From Mycolicibacterium rhodesiae (GTDB lineage: Bacteria; Actinomycetota; Actinomycetes; Mycobacteriales; Mycobacteriaceae), in contig NZ_MVIH01000001.1 in the NCBI RefSeq assembly GCF_002086695.1, positions 682,001 through 746,000 on the forward strand: a DNA stretch of 64,000 bases. The letters run 5' to 3'. The notes under the pieces were generated by a model that saw nothing but the letters and a program-made list of their open reading frames with translations, had not been told where the DNA came from and made no database searches. Numbering within the stretch: the stretch's first letter is position 1; the number at the start of each line of letters is the position of its first letter. This document shows, piece after piece, positions 17,986 to 26,316 of this stretch. The position numbers were made by a program, and so were the translations under genes.

Positions 17986-18008
17986 CGATTCCCGGGTCGC
18001 TTCGCTCC
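17986..18008 (-). repeat. Copy B of a GGAGCGAAGCGAC repeat
   Basis: On the minus strand this reads GGAGCGAAGCGACCCGGGAA followed by TCG, just after the Nudix stop. It matches copy A over the GGAGCGAAGCGAC core and copy C over the GGG-ATCG end. Confidence 0.5.
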
Positions 18009-18045
18009 TGCCCACCGGTGAAAAATTCAGTTTGGAATCGCCCTT

Positions 18046-18051
18046 TAGACT
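18046..18051 (+). promoter_or_regulatory. Putative -10 element (TAGACT) for pdxS
   Basis: TAGACT fits the mycobacterial TANNNT -10 pattern and would give a leader of about 20 nt to the GTG at 18080. No good -35 hexamer is evident. An identical hexamer lies at a similar distance before yebC (28353). Confidence 0.35.
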
Positions 18052-18079
18052 GGATCCGTATCAAACGAAGGGATTGACA

Positions 18080-19006
18080 GTGGAAACCGGAGCTACCGCG
18101 GCTGGATCCAACGGCTCGGCCAGCGCGCAGACGGGTACCGCTCGGGTCAAGCGCGGTATGGCGGAGATGCTCAAGGGCGGCGTCATCATGGATGTCGTCA
18201 CCCCCGAACAGGCGCGTATCGCCGAAGGTGCCGGAGCGGTGGCCGTGATGGCGCTCGAACGCGTCCCGGCCGACATCCGCGCCCAGGGCGGCGTGGCCCG
18301 GATGAGCGACCCCGACCTGATCGAGGGCATCATCGCCGCGGTCACCATCCCCGTGATGGCCAAGGCGCGCATCGGGCACTTCGTCGAGGCGCAGATCCTG
18401 CAGAGCCTCGGGGTTGATTACGTCGACGAGTCCGAGGTGCTGACTCCGGCCGACTACACCCACCACATCGACAAGTGGAAGTTCACCGTGCCGTTCGTCT
18501 GCGGTGCTACCAACCTGGGTGAGGCGTTGCGGCGCATCACCGAAGGCGCGGCGATGATCCGCTCCAAGGGTGAGGCAGGCACCGGCGACGTCTCCAACGC
18601 CACCACCCACATGCGCTCGATCGGTGCCGAGATCCGCAGGCTGACGTCGCTGTCGGAGGACGAACTCTACGTCGCCGCCAAGGACATGCAGGCGCCGTAC
18701 GACCTCGTCGTCGAGGTTGCGCGGGCGGGCAAGCTGCCGGTCACGTTGTTCACCGCGGGCGGCATCGCCACCCCTGCCGACGCGGCGATGATGATGCAAC
18801 TCGGCGCCGAGGGTGTGTTCGTCGGCTCGGGAATCTTCAAGTCCGGCGACCCCGCCGTGCGGGCGGCCGCCATCGTCAAGGCCACCACCTTCTACGACGA
18901 TCCCGACGTCTTGGCGCGGGTATCGCGAGGGCTGGGTGAGCCCATGGTCGGAATCAACGTGGAGGAGATCGCGGAGCCGCACCGACTCGCTCAGCGCGGC
19001 TGGTAA
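18080..19006 (+). CDS. pdxS: Pyridoxal 5'-phosphate synthase subunit PdxS
   Basis: 308 aa TIM-barrel synthase that makes PLP from ribose 5-phosphate, glyceraldehyde 3-phosphate and ammonia from PdxT. Signature stretches [48 protein letters not shown] (catalytic lysine) and [11 protein letters not shown] are intact. The GTG at 18080 is chosen because GAAGGG lies 7-8 bp upstream; TTG 18074 is too close to it. It is the first gene of pdxS-tesB-pdxT. Confidence 0.96.
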   Translation: METGATAAGSNGSASAQTGTARVKRGMAEMLKGGVIMDVVTPEQARIAEGAGAVAVMALERVPADIRAQGGVARMSDPDLIEGIIAAVTIPVMAKARIGHFVEAQILQSLGVDYVDESEVLTPADYTHHIDKWKFTVPFVCGATNLGEALRRITEGAAMIRSKGEAGTGDVSNATTHMRSIGAEIRRLTSLSEDELYVAAKDMQAPYDLVVEVARAGKLPVTLFTAGGIATPADAAMMMQLGAEGVFVGSGIFKSGDPAVRAAAIVKATTFYDDPDVLARVSRGLGEPMVGINVEEIAEPHRLAQRGW

Positions 19007-19011
19007 TCCAC

Positions 19012-19854
19012 GTGGCAATCGAAGAGATCCTCGATCTGGAACAGCTCGAGGTCAACATCTATCGCGGCCGGGTGTTCAGCCCCGAATCCGGGTTCCTGCA
19101 GCGCACATTCGGCGGCCACGTGGCCGGTCAGTCGCTGGTGTCGGCGGTGCGCACCGTCGACCCCAAGTTCCAGGTGCATTCCCTGCACGGATATTTCCTG
19201 CGGCCCGGCGACGCCACCGCGCCGGCGGTCTATCTCGTCGAGGCGCTGCGCGACGGCGGTTCGTTCGTCACCCGGCGGGTCAACGCGGTCCAGCACGGCG
19301 AGACCATTTTCTCGATGTCGGCGTCATTCCAGACCGACCAGAGCGGCATCGAGCATCAGGACGAGATGCCCGCCGCGCCGCCACCCGACGACCTGCCCGG
19401 CTTCATCTCCAAGGGCGGTGTGTTCGACGAGGCGGGATTCGCACAGTTCGAGGAGTGGGACGTCCGGATGGTCCCGCGCGATCAGGTGACCCGACTACCC
19501 GGCAAGGCATCTCAGCAGCAGGTGTGGTTCAAGCACAAGGACCCGCTGCCCGACGATTCGGTGTTGCACATCTGCGCGCTTGCCTACATGAGCGACCTCA
19601 CGCTGCTCGGCTCGGCGCAGGTCAACCACGTCGAGGAACGCAAACACCTGATGGTCGCCTCGCTGGACCACGCGATGTGGTTCATGCGGCCGTTCCGCGC
19701 CGACGAGTGGCTTCTCTACGACCAGTCCTCGCCGTCGTCGTGCGGTGGCCGGTCGCTGACCCAGGGCAAGATCTTCAACCAGTACGGCGAGATGGTCGCG
19801 GCGGTCATGCAGGAGGGGCTGACCCGCTACAAGCGCGGGTACGCCGGGCCGTGA
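19012..19854 (+). CDS. tesB2: Acyl-CoA thioesterase II
   Basis: 280 aa double-hotdog thioesterase. The N-terminal half includes [19 protein letters not shown] and FLRPGD; the C-terminal half includes [20 protein letters not shown] and [19 protein letters not shown], which carry the Asp/Ser-Thr/Gln active-site residues of TesB. It hydrolyses acyl-CoA to free acid and CoA. It lies 5 bp after pdxS and overlaps pdxT by 4 bp, an unusual but mycobacterially conserved placement (Rv2605c). Confidence 0.93.
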   Translation: MAIEEILDLEQLEVNIYRGRVFSPESGFLQRTFGGHVAGQSLVSAVRTVDPKFQVHSLHGYFLRPGDATAPAVYLVEALRDGGSFVTRRVNAVQHGETIFSMSASFQTDQSGIEHQDEMPAAPPPDDLPGFISKGGVFDEAGFAQFEEWDVRMVPRDQVTRLPGKASQQQVWFKHKDPLPDDSVLHICALAYMSDLTLLGSAQVNHVEERKHLMVASLDHAMWFMRPFRADEWLLYDQSSPSSCGGRSLTQGKIFNQYGEMVAAVMQEGLTRYKRGYAGP

Positions 19855-20456
19855 CTCAGTCCACGCCGGTCCGCGTCGGCGTGCTCGCCCTGCAGGGCGA
19901 CACCCGGGAACATCTGGCCGCCCTGCGCGAGGCCGGTGCCGAAGCATCCACCGTGCGCCGCGCGAGTGAGCTCGATGCCGTCGACGCCCTGATCATTCCG
20001 GGTGGTGAGTCGACCACGATGAGCCACCTGCTGCGCGAATTCGAGCTGCTGGAGCCGCTGCGCACGCGCCTGGCCGACGGCATGCCTGCCTACGGGTCGT
20101 GCGCGGGCATGATTCTGCTGGCCACCGAGATCCTCGATGCCGGCGCCGAGGGGCGCGAGGCGGTGCCTCTCGGTGGCATCGATATGACGGTGCGGCGCAA
20201 TGCTTTCGGCCGCCAGGTCGATTCTTTCGAGGGCGACATCGACTTCGACGGCCTCGACGGCCCCGCCCACGCGGTGTTCATCCGGGCGCCCTGGGTGGAA
20301 CGTGTCGGTCCCGATGTCCAGGTCCTGGCACGCGCCGGCGAGCACATCGTGGCGGTCCGGCAGGGCCAGGTCCTCGCCACCGCTTTTCACCCCGAAATGA
20401 CTGGTGACAGGCGGGTGCACAAGCTGTTCGTGGACGTGGTCGCCCGCCGCGCCTGA
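19851..20456 (+). CDS. pdxT: Pyridoxal 5'-phosphate synthase glutaminase subunit PdxT
   Basis: 201 aa class I glutaminase that supplies ammonia to PdxS. The triad is visible: the nucleophile Cys in YGSCAGM (C84) and His/Glu in FHPEMTGD near residue 183. GGESTT at about 51-56 is the oxyanion/Gln-binding loop. The GTG at 19851 overlaps the tesB2 stop (GTGA). Confidence 0.95.
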   Translation: MTQSTPVRVGVLALQGDTREHLAALREAGAEASTVRRASELDAVDALIIPGGESTTMSHLLREFELLEPLRTRLADGMPAYGSCAGMILLATEILDAGAEGREAVPLGGIDMTVRRNAFGRQVDSFEGDIDFDGLDGPAHAVFIRAPWVERVGPDVQVLARAGEHIVAVRQGQVLATAFHPEMTGDRRVHKLFVDVVARRA

Positions 20457-20481
20457 CCCCGTGAAAAACTCCGTGTAGAGA

Positions 20482-20506
20482 CCGCCGGTACCGGGTATTC
20501 CGGCGG
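20482..20506 (+). terminator. Candidate hairpin after pdxT
   Basis: The arms CCGCCGG (20482-20488) and CCGGCGG (20500-20506) form a perfect 7-bp GC stem with an 11-nt loop, followed by acagttt. It lies 26 bp after the pdxT stop and 51 bp before the next ATG, so it could end the PLP operon or be a leader hairpin for the next gene. Confidence 0.45.
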
Positions 20507-20556
20507 ACAGTTTCAGGCCGAAACCGGCATGACTTCGACTGCGGGGCGGATCAACG

Positions 20557-22401
20557 ATGATCGGTGGGGAACGTACGACGGTTCTGGCGGCGACCGCTGA
20601 AGGCGGTGGCGCGGCTCTGGATCAGGTGATCGGCTTGTCCGTGGTGGCGGCGATCGTCACGGCTGTGCTGCTGTGGATCGGCTACCAGCACCGCACCAAG
20701 CGCATCACCTGGCTGAAGAACATCGCCGAGCGTGGCGGCAGCAAGTTCAAGCGGCCGCCGTGGGTGGCGCTGAGCATCATGCTGTTCTCGGCGACACTCA
20801 TCTGTGCATTGTTCGGATTCATCTGGGACGTGAGCCTGCACATCGGAAAGGGCCGCGACCCCGGACCGCTGGCCAACCCGGCGCACTACTTCATCCTGTT
20901 CGGACTGTTCCTGCTGTTCATCGCCGGAGTTCTGGCGGTCGTCCTGCCCTACGACAAGCCGGGTTCGGCCGCCGTGCGGATCACCCGGCACTGGTACGCC
21001 CCGGTCGGCGGGCTGCTGATGGCCGGCTGCGGGCTGTACGCGTTGATCGGCTTCCCGCTCGACGATGTCTGGCACCGGATCTTCGGGCAGGACGTCACGC
21101 TGTGGGGACCCACTCATCTGATGCTGATCGGCGGCGCCGGCCTGTCCCTGGTCGCCGTGCTCTACCTCGAATACGAGGGGCGCCGCGCGATGGGCGCCGA
21201 CGCACCCCCGGACAGCCGGTTCGTGAAGTTCCTGCAGTACCTGTCGTTCGGCGGTCTGGTGGTCGGCCTGTCGGTCTTCCAGATCGAATACGACTTCGGC
21301 GTCGAACAATTCCGGTTGGTGTTGCAGCCGATGATGATCGGCGCCGCGGCTGCGATGGCACTCGTGGCCGCACGACTGACCCTCGGCCGTGGGGCGGCCA
21401 TCATCGCCGCGCTCTTGGCGATCGGTCTGCGCGGCGGAGTCGCACTGGTCGTCGGCCCGATCCTTGGTGCGCCCACCAGCTGGTTCCCGCTGTACCTCGG
21501 GCCCGCGGTGGTCGTCGAACTCCTCGCCCTCACCGCGCTGGCCAAGCGGCCGATCCTATTCGGCGCCGTGGCCGGCCTGGGTGTGGGGACCGTCGGCCTG
21601 TGGTTGGAGTCGCTGTGGGTGGGAGCGGTCTACCACTACCCGTGGCCGACGAGCATGTGGCCCGAGGCGTTGGCCATGGCGGTCCCCGTCGCGATCATGA
21701 TGGGGCTGTGCGGCGCGCTGCTGTCGATCGTCCTCAACGGCCAGCGACTGCCCCGGCCGGCGATCGGGATCACCGTCGTGGTCGTCACCGTGCTGGCCAT
21801 CGGTGGCGCCGTGTTCAACGGGCTGCGCACTGAGGTGCCCCAAAATGACACCGCCACAATCACATTGACCGACCTGCCGAGCCCGCCGGGACAGCGGATG
21901 GTCAACGCCGATGTACGGATCAACCCGCCGGGCCTGGTCGGCGACGGCCCCGAATGGGTCACGATCCTGTCGTGGCAGGGCGGGCTGACCAACGAGCGCG
22001 GCCTGGTCGTCGACCGTCTCGAGCAAGTCGGGCCCGGCCACTACCGCTCGACGCGCCCCGTGCCGATCTGGGGTCAGTGGAAGACGCTGCTGCGCGTACA
22101 GGACGGCACCCTGATGGCCGGTGTCCCGATCTACCTGCCGGAAGACCCGGGCATCAACGCACCAGCGGTGCCCGCGGAACTCAACAGCACCCGTCCGTTC
22201 GTCCCGGAGATCACGATCCTGCAGCGTGAGCGCAACCTCAACCACCCGACGTGGCTGTTCGCCGCCGGGGGTGTGGTGGTGCTGATCTGCACGCTGATCC
22301 TGATCGCCGCCCTGACGTGGGGCGGTGGCCGGATCAATCGCACCGAGGAGGAGCCCGCGCGTCTCGAAGAGCCGCGGCCGAAGGTGGGGCCGCAGGTGTG
22401 A
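20557..22401 (+). CDS. Large polytopic membrane protein, first gene of a cupredoxin operon
   Basis: 614 aa with about twelve hydrophobic helices in residues 20-430, then a periplasmic beta-rich domain (about 435-555, with RINPPGLVGDGPEWVTILSW and GHYRSTRPVPIWGQWKT) and a final helix (565-590). Membrane helices carry His residues (NPAHYFILFG, GPTHLMLIGG, DVSLHIG), consistent with metal or heme handling but not proof. It is translationally coupled to a 50-aa single-pass protein, a cupredoxin-like lipoprotein and another polytopic protein. I do not recognise a named function. Confidence 0.75.
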   Translation: MIGGERTTVLAATAEGGGAALDQVIGLSVVAAIVTAVLLWIGYQHRTKRITWLKNIAERGGSKFKRPPWVALSIMLFSATLICALFGFIWDVSLHIGKGRDPGPLANPAHYFILFGLFLLFIAGVLAVVLPYDKPGSAAVRITRHWYAPVGGLLMAGCGLYALIGFPLDDVWHRIFGQDVTLWGPTHLMLIGGAGLSLVAVLYLEYEGRRAMGADAPPDSRFVKFLQYLSFGGLVVGLSVFQIEYDFGVEQFRLVLQPMMIGAAAAMALVAARLTLGRGAAIIAALLAIGLRGGVALVVGPILGAPTSWFPLYLGPAVVVELLALTALAKRPILFGAVAGLGVGTVGLWLESLWVGAVYHYPWPTSMWPEALAMAVPVAIMMGLCGALLSIVLNGQRLPRPAIGITVVVVTVLAIGGAVFNGLRTEVPQNDTATITLTDLPSPPGQRMVNADVRINPPGLVGDGPEWVTILSWQGGLTNERGLVVDRLEQVGPGHYRSTRPVPIWGQWKTLLRVQDGTLMAGVPIYLPEDPGINAPAVPAELNSTRPFVPEITILQRERNLNHPTWLFAAGGVVVLICTLILIAALTWGGGRINRTEEEPARLEEPRPKVGPQV

Positions 22402-22550
22402 TCGTCACGTACGGCGCCCACCATGCGCTCGTGCTGGCGCTGCCGGCTCTGACACCGGCTGTGGTTTTGGTGGGTGTGGTCTTGTTCATCGCCATCCGCG
22501 ACCGTCGTCGCGGTGAGGCCGGCGTCGACTCTGAAGGGGATGACAAGTGA
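22398..22550 (+). CDS. Small single-pass membrane protein
   Basis: 50 aa from a GTG that overlaps the previous stop by 4 bp. It has one hydrophobic helix (about 9-32, ALVLALPALTPAVVLVGVVL) followed by a basic then acidic cytoplasmic tail (RDRRRGEAGVDSEGDDK). Its own stop overlaps the start of the cupredoxin-like gene by 4 bp, so it is real by context despite its size. It is probably a structural partner of the flanking membrane proteins. Confidence 0.7.
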   Translation: MIVTYGAHHALVLALPALTPAVVLVGVVLFIAIRDRRRGEAGVDSEGDDK

Positions 22551-22903
22551 AGGTGGCCAAGCTGATTGCGGCCAGCGCCGTGTTGGCGACCGCAGTGGGG
22601 TGCAGTTCGGCCAAGCCGCCGGTGCCGCAGGCAGCCGGCCCGGTCGTCGAGATCACCATCGCCAAAGGTGCCGTCACACCCACCAACGCGACGCTGACCG
22701 CAAAGGTGAACCAACCGATCACTCTGCGGGTCACCAGCGACGCGGACGACGAACTGCACGTGCACTCCACGCCCGACCATGAGTTCGAGGTCAAACCCGA
22801 AGCCGATCAGGAATTCTCGTTCACGGTCGCGGTTCCGGGCGGCGTCGCCGTCGAACTCCATCACCTCGACCGGACGGTGGCGACCATCCAAGTCCAGCCG
22901 TGA
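22547..22903 (+). CDS. Cupredoxin-like lipoprotein
   Basis: 118 aa. The signal peptide ends in a lipobox-like TAVGC (Cys19), so it is probably lipid-anchored outside the membrane. The mature part is a single beta-sandwich of cupredoxin type (VEITIAKGAVTPTNATL, QPITLRVTSDADDELHVHS, VELHHLDRTVATIQV). The His residues in ELHVHS, PDHEF and ELHHLD could bind metal, but the Cys and Met of classical type-1 copper sites are missing. It overlaps both neighbours by 4 bp. Confidence 0.78.
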   Translation: MKVAKLIAASAVLATAVGCSSAKPPVPQAAGPVVEITIAKGAVTPTNATLTAKVNQPITLRVTSDADDELHVHSTPDHEFEVKPEADQEFSFTVAVPGGVAVELHHLDRTVATIQVQP

Positions 22904-24186
22904 CCCAGCCGTCTGTGGCGGTGCTGGCGCACGGCCTCGGTGGCTCCACCGACCTGCCGATTCCGTACTCGTACGCATTGATCGGCGCGGCGTGGGCGTT
23001 GACGCTCACCTTCGCCGTGGTGGCGTTCGCGTGGCGCACACCGCGATTCGACCCTGACCGGCCTGGTCGTTCGCTGCCGGACTGGCTGACGCGGGCGGTC
23101 GATTCAAGGATCACCCGGGCCGTGGTCGCCGGACTAACCTTGGCGCTGGCGATTTGGGTTGTGGTTGTCGGCGTCATCGGGCCGCAGGACGGCGGCAACG
23201 CACTGCCGGGCGCGTTCTACGTGTTGCTGTGGGTGGGCGTTCCGGCGTTGTCGGTGTTGATCGGCCCGGTGTGGCGGGTGATCTCGCCGATCCGGACTGT
23301 TGTCGGCCTGCTGCCGTCGCGCGCGCTGCGCGACTACCCGGAACCGCTCGGGTATTGGCCGGGCGCGGTGGGTTTGTTCGCCTTCGTCTGGCTGGAGTTG
23401 GCCAGCCCGAATCCGGGATCGCTGACGGGGATCAAGATCTGGCTGGCCTGCTACGTCGTCGTCGCGCTCGGCGGTGCGCTGTTGTGCGGTCCGCGATGGC
23501 TGTCTCGCGCCGATCCGTTCGATGTCTACAGCGTGGTGGCATCCCGGCTCGCGGTTTTCGGTCGCAATCGTGACAGCGGGCAACTGGCCTGGGTCAACCC
23601 GTTCAACCATCTGCGGACACTGCCGGTTCGGCCGGGAACGCTTGCCGTACTGGCGGTTCTGCTGGGATCGACTGCGTTCGACAGCTTCTCGGCGAGCCCA
23701 GACTGGCGAAACTTCGCCGACGGCCTCGGGATCAACCCGGCAGTGACGCGCAGTATCGGACTGCTGGTGTTCGTGCTCGTGGTCGGTTTCAGCTTCTGGG
23801 GCGCGTCACAGGCCACCGGGGGGATCGACCGCGCGCGCCGGCGCCGGCTGCCCGGGTTGATGGCGCACTCGCTGATCCCGATCGTCGTCGGATATGTGTT
23901 CGCGCACTATCTTTCGTACCTCGTCGAGAAGGGGCAGCAGACGCTGATTGCACTGTTCGGGCTGCGCGACGTCGAGGTGAGTTATGTCCTGTCCGCTCAC
24001 CCGGGCGTGCTGGCCACTCTCAAAGTCTGCTTCGTGGTCGCCGGGCATATCGCAGGGGTCGTCGCGGCACACGACGCAGCCATCCGGCTGCTGCCGTCCG
24101 GCCATCAGATCACCGGACAGCTGACGATGATGCTGACGATGGTGGCCTACACATTCACCGGGTTGTACCTGCTCTTCGGTGGTTGA
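22900..24186 (+). CDS. Polytopic membrane protein, last gene of the cupredoxin operon
   Basis: 428 aa, GTG start overlapping the lipoprotein stop. The N-terminus has the pattern VLAHGLGGSTDLPIPYSYAL, after which about ten transmembrane helices follow. Conserved-looking loops include GPVWRVISPIRT and HYLSYLVEKGQQ. Some databases, as I recall, label relatives 'fenitrothion hydrolase'; I cannot verify this and the context suggests a membrane metal or redox role instead. Function unknown. Confidence 0.72.
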   Translation: MTQPSVAVLAHGLGGSTDLPIPYSYALIGAAWALTLTFAVVAFAWRTPRFDPDRPGRSLPDWLTRAVDSRITRAVVAGLTLALAIWVVVVGVIGPQDGGNALPGAFYVLLWVGVPALSVLIGPVWRVISPIRTVVGLLPSRALRDYPEPLGYWPGAVGLFAFVWLELASPNPGSLTGIKIWLACYVVVALGGALLCGPRWLSRADPFDVYSVVASRLAVFGRNRDSGQLAWVNPFNHLRTLPVRPGTLAVLAVLLGSTAFDSFSASPDWRNFADGLGINPAVTRSIGLLVFVLVVGFSFWGASQATGGIDRARRRRLPGLMAHSLIPIVVGYVFAHYLSYLVEKGQQTLIALFGLRDVEVSYVLSAHPGVLATLKVCFVVAGHIAGVVAAHDAAIRLLPSGHQITGQLTMMLTMVAYTFTGLYLLFGG

Positions 24187-24301
24187 GCGCGCCAATTTGT
24201 TGCGCGACGTTTAGACGACGTCAACCTGGGCAGTCCCGCTGTGCCGGGCGAGATGTCCATACTCGATGTTTCGGCGCGCGGCGCGGCGGTAGGAGGTCGT
24301 G

Positions 24302-24445
24302 ATGATGTCACGCAGTTGGCTGGTTCGACGGATTCATCAAGTACTCGACCATCAGGGTGCGAAATCGACGGCGGGTCTGTGGCGTCCGGCCTGGCAGAGT
24401 AACCCGGCCGCGGAGCGGCCGATCAGCTGGTGGCGTGCGCTGTAG
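24302..24445 (+). CDS. Small ORF, 47-aa basic tryptophan-rich protein
   Basis: ATG at 24302 is preceded by a perfect AGGAGG (24291-24296, spacing 5) and the frame runs to TAG at 24443-24445. The product is basic and has five Trp (SWLVRRIHQVLDHQG, GLWRPAWQSN, SWWRAL). It has no signal peptide and matches nothing I know. It fills the otherwise gene-free stretch 24187-24487; apart from it I see nothing certain there. The ideal ribosome site is the main support. Confidence 0.5.
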   Translation: MMSRSWLVRRIHQVLDHQGAKSTAGLWRPAWQSNPAAERPISWWRAL

Positions 24446-24487
24446 CTAGGTGCCGGATGGTCTCCATGGCTTCATGATCGCACCGGG

Positions 24488-26230
24488 TCAGGCGAGGACA
24501 GGCAGCACCAGCCGCGACGACGACCGCACGGTGTTGATGCTGCTGGTGCCGACACTGGCATGCCGGAAGTTCATGATCGCCGGCGTGTCCGGATCCTGGT
24601 CGTCACCGGCGATCGTGATCTGGATGCGGTGACCGGTGTCGAACCGGCGGGCGTTGGGCACCAGCGGGATCCGGTACTCGACGTCGTCACCGACGGGTAC
24701 AGCCTGCGGACGACGGCAGGGCAGCGCGGGCGCGCCGGCCCGACTGGCGGCCTCGTCGACCTCGCGCAGGCTGGCCCGCACCCATCCGGCGGTCACCGGC
24801 TCCGTTTCGCCATCGGGGGAGACGTCGGAAAGCGTGACGATGAAGGCGGTGTCGGCGGCCGTGGCGGCGGCGGTCAATCGCAACTCGATGTCGCCGACGA
24901 CATCGATCGGCGCGGCCAGTGGCTCGCTGAGCCAGGTCAGTGCAGACGGTGGATCGATCGAACTGGGTTTGGCCCGGCCGAGCCCACCGCCGAGCGCCAT
25001 GAAGTCCCGCGCGCCGGGGATGCCTTCGTCATCATCAAGAGTGCCGTCGGCGCACAGCGCCAGTTCGCGCAACGTGCTTGCCGGCGGCCAGGATTCGCAC
25101 GTGCGCCACTCGTCGGTGCCGGGCAGGACGTAACGAACTGCCGGGCCGTCGAGGATGCCGGTGTCGCGGCCCTTGAGCCAATGGTCATACCAGGCCAGCG
25201 CTTCGACGTGCAGGCTTTCCCACGGCCAGGTCAGCCCGTACTCGCCGAGCATCCCGATGCGCACACACGGACTGTTGGTCAGCCCGGCGTAGCTGGTGAA
25301 CGTCGAGGGCAGGTGCAGCGGTACGTTCTGCCAGTCGCAACCCAAATAAGCTGGGATATCTACCTTTTCGAGCAGCGGCAACAGGTTTCGTTCGTCCCAC
25401 CACGCGTCGCGGGTGGGGTGCTTGACCGCCGCGTCGAGCCACAGCTCGTCCCAGGGGTGCGGGTCGTGCGGCAGTTTGAGCAGCCCACGCATCATCGTCA
25501 CGGCGGCCTCACCGTTCATCGTCGCGAATTTGTGGTGCAGCCGCGAGGTGTTGAGCACCCAACGCGCCGCTCCCAGCGGTCGGCTGCGCCAGAACGTGTC
25601 GCTGCGGGCAGCGGTGAGTCCGAGCATCGACAGGAACGGTGTCACGAACGACGCGCTGAACAGGCCGTGGTGCATCGCGGCCTCGTACAGGTCGGCTGTG
25701 ACGGCCACCGGGAAGATCGCCTTGAGGTGCGGCGGGCGTTCGACGGCGGCCTCCAGCTGAGTCATCGCGAAGTAGCTGATCCCGATCATCCCGACGTTGC
25801 CGTCACACCAGGGTTGCGCCGCGACCCATTCCACGAGGTCGTACAGGTCGCGGCGTTCCTGGGAGTCGAAGAAACCGAAGGTGCCGCCAGACCCGCCGGT
25901 GCCGCGCAGGTTGGCGATGACGTGGGTGTAGCCGCGCGGCACCCAGAAGTCGGTGGCGCCGGCCTCGATGAAACCGGCTGGGGCGCCGAGGTCTTGGATC
26001 TGGCGCGGATATGGGGACGCGGCGATCAGCGCGGGGAAGCGACCGTCGGTGTCGGGGCGGTGGACGTCGGCGAGCAGCGTGACACCGTCGCGCATCGGGA
26101 CCGCGATGTTGATGTCGCTGGTGGTGCGGTGGTCGGGCGTGCTCAGGTTGCGGTAGTCCCGACCGGTGGTCTGCGGCCCATTGAGCGTGCGCTGACCTGG
26201 TTCGATGCCGGAAACGCTGGTGGATGTCAT
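24488..26230 (-). CDS. CocE/NonD family hydrolase (X-Pro dipeptidyl-peptidase type)
   Basis: 580 aa alpha/beta-hydrolase with a C-terminal jelly-roll domain. Family marks are NIAVPMRDGVTLLADVHRPD at the N-terminus, NLRGTGGSGGTFGFFD, and the nucleophile region GNVGMIGISYFAMTQL with Ser in GISYF. The C-terminal half contains VVGDIELRLTAAATAADTAF and DTGHRIQITIAGDDQDP, typical of the CocE C-domain. It hydrolyses an ester or amide; the substrate is unknown. It is divergent from a TetR gene across a strong palindromic operator, so it is probably the regulated target. Confidence 0.85.
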   Translation of the reverse strand: MTSTSVSGIEPGQRTLNGPQTTGRDYRNLSTPDHRTTSDINIAVPMRDGVTLLADVHRPDTDGRFPALIAASPYPRQIQDLGAPAGFIEAGATDFWVPRGYTHVIANLRGTGGSGGTFGFFDSQERRDLYDLVEWVAAQPWCDGNVGMIGISYFAMTQLEAAVERPPHLKAIFPVAVTADLYEAAMHHGLFSASFVTPFLSMLGLTAARSDTFWRSRPLGAARWVLNTSRLHHKFATMNGEAAVTMMRGLLKLPHDPHPWDELWLDAAVKHPTRDAWWDERNLLPLLEKVDIPAYLGCDWQNVPLHLPSTFTSYAGLTNSPCVRIGMLGEYGLTWPWESLHVEALAWYDHWLKGRDTGILDGPAVRYVLPGTDEWRTCESWPPASTLRELALCADGTLDDDEGIPGARDFMALGGGLGRAKPSSIDPPSALTWLSEPLAAPIDVVGDIELRLTAAATAADTAFIVTLSDVSPDGETEPVTAGWVRASLREVDEAASRAGAPALPCRRPQAVPVGDDVEYRIPLVPNARRFDTGHRIQITIAGDDQDPDTPAIMNFRHASVGTSSINTVRSSSRLVLPVLA

Positions 26231-26251
26231 TCGATTCCCTTTTCACGTCCT

Positions 26252-26291
26252 GTTGAGACTAGTTTCACGGTACGATGAAACTAGTCTCAAC
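26252..26291. promoter_or_regulatory. Double palindromic TetR-type operator between hydrolase and TetR genes
   Basis: The 16-bp arms GTTGAGACTAGTTTCA (26252-26267) and TGAAACTAGTCTCAAC (26276-26291) are exact reverse complements with an 8-bp spacer. Each arm contains a near-palindromic 14-mer centred on ACTAGT (TGAGACTAGTTTCA and TGAAACTAGTCTCA), with centres 22 bp apart, about two helical turns. This fits two TetR dimers binding the same DNA face. It lies 21 bp before the hydrolase start and 25 bp before the TetR start, so it can control both. Confidence 0.8.
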
Positions 26292-26316
26292 GCAATATGA
26301 AACTTGAGGTGATGCG

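Noticed and set aside
24560..26278. 572-codon plus-strand open frame opposite the CocE-like hydrolase
   Set aside because: Its end covers the operator region and it has shadow-type composition; the hydrolase on the minus strand has full family motifs.
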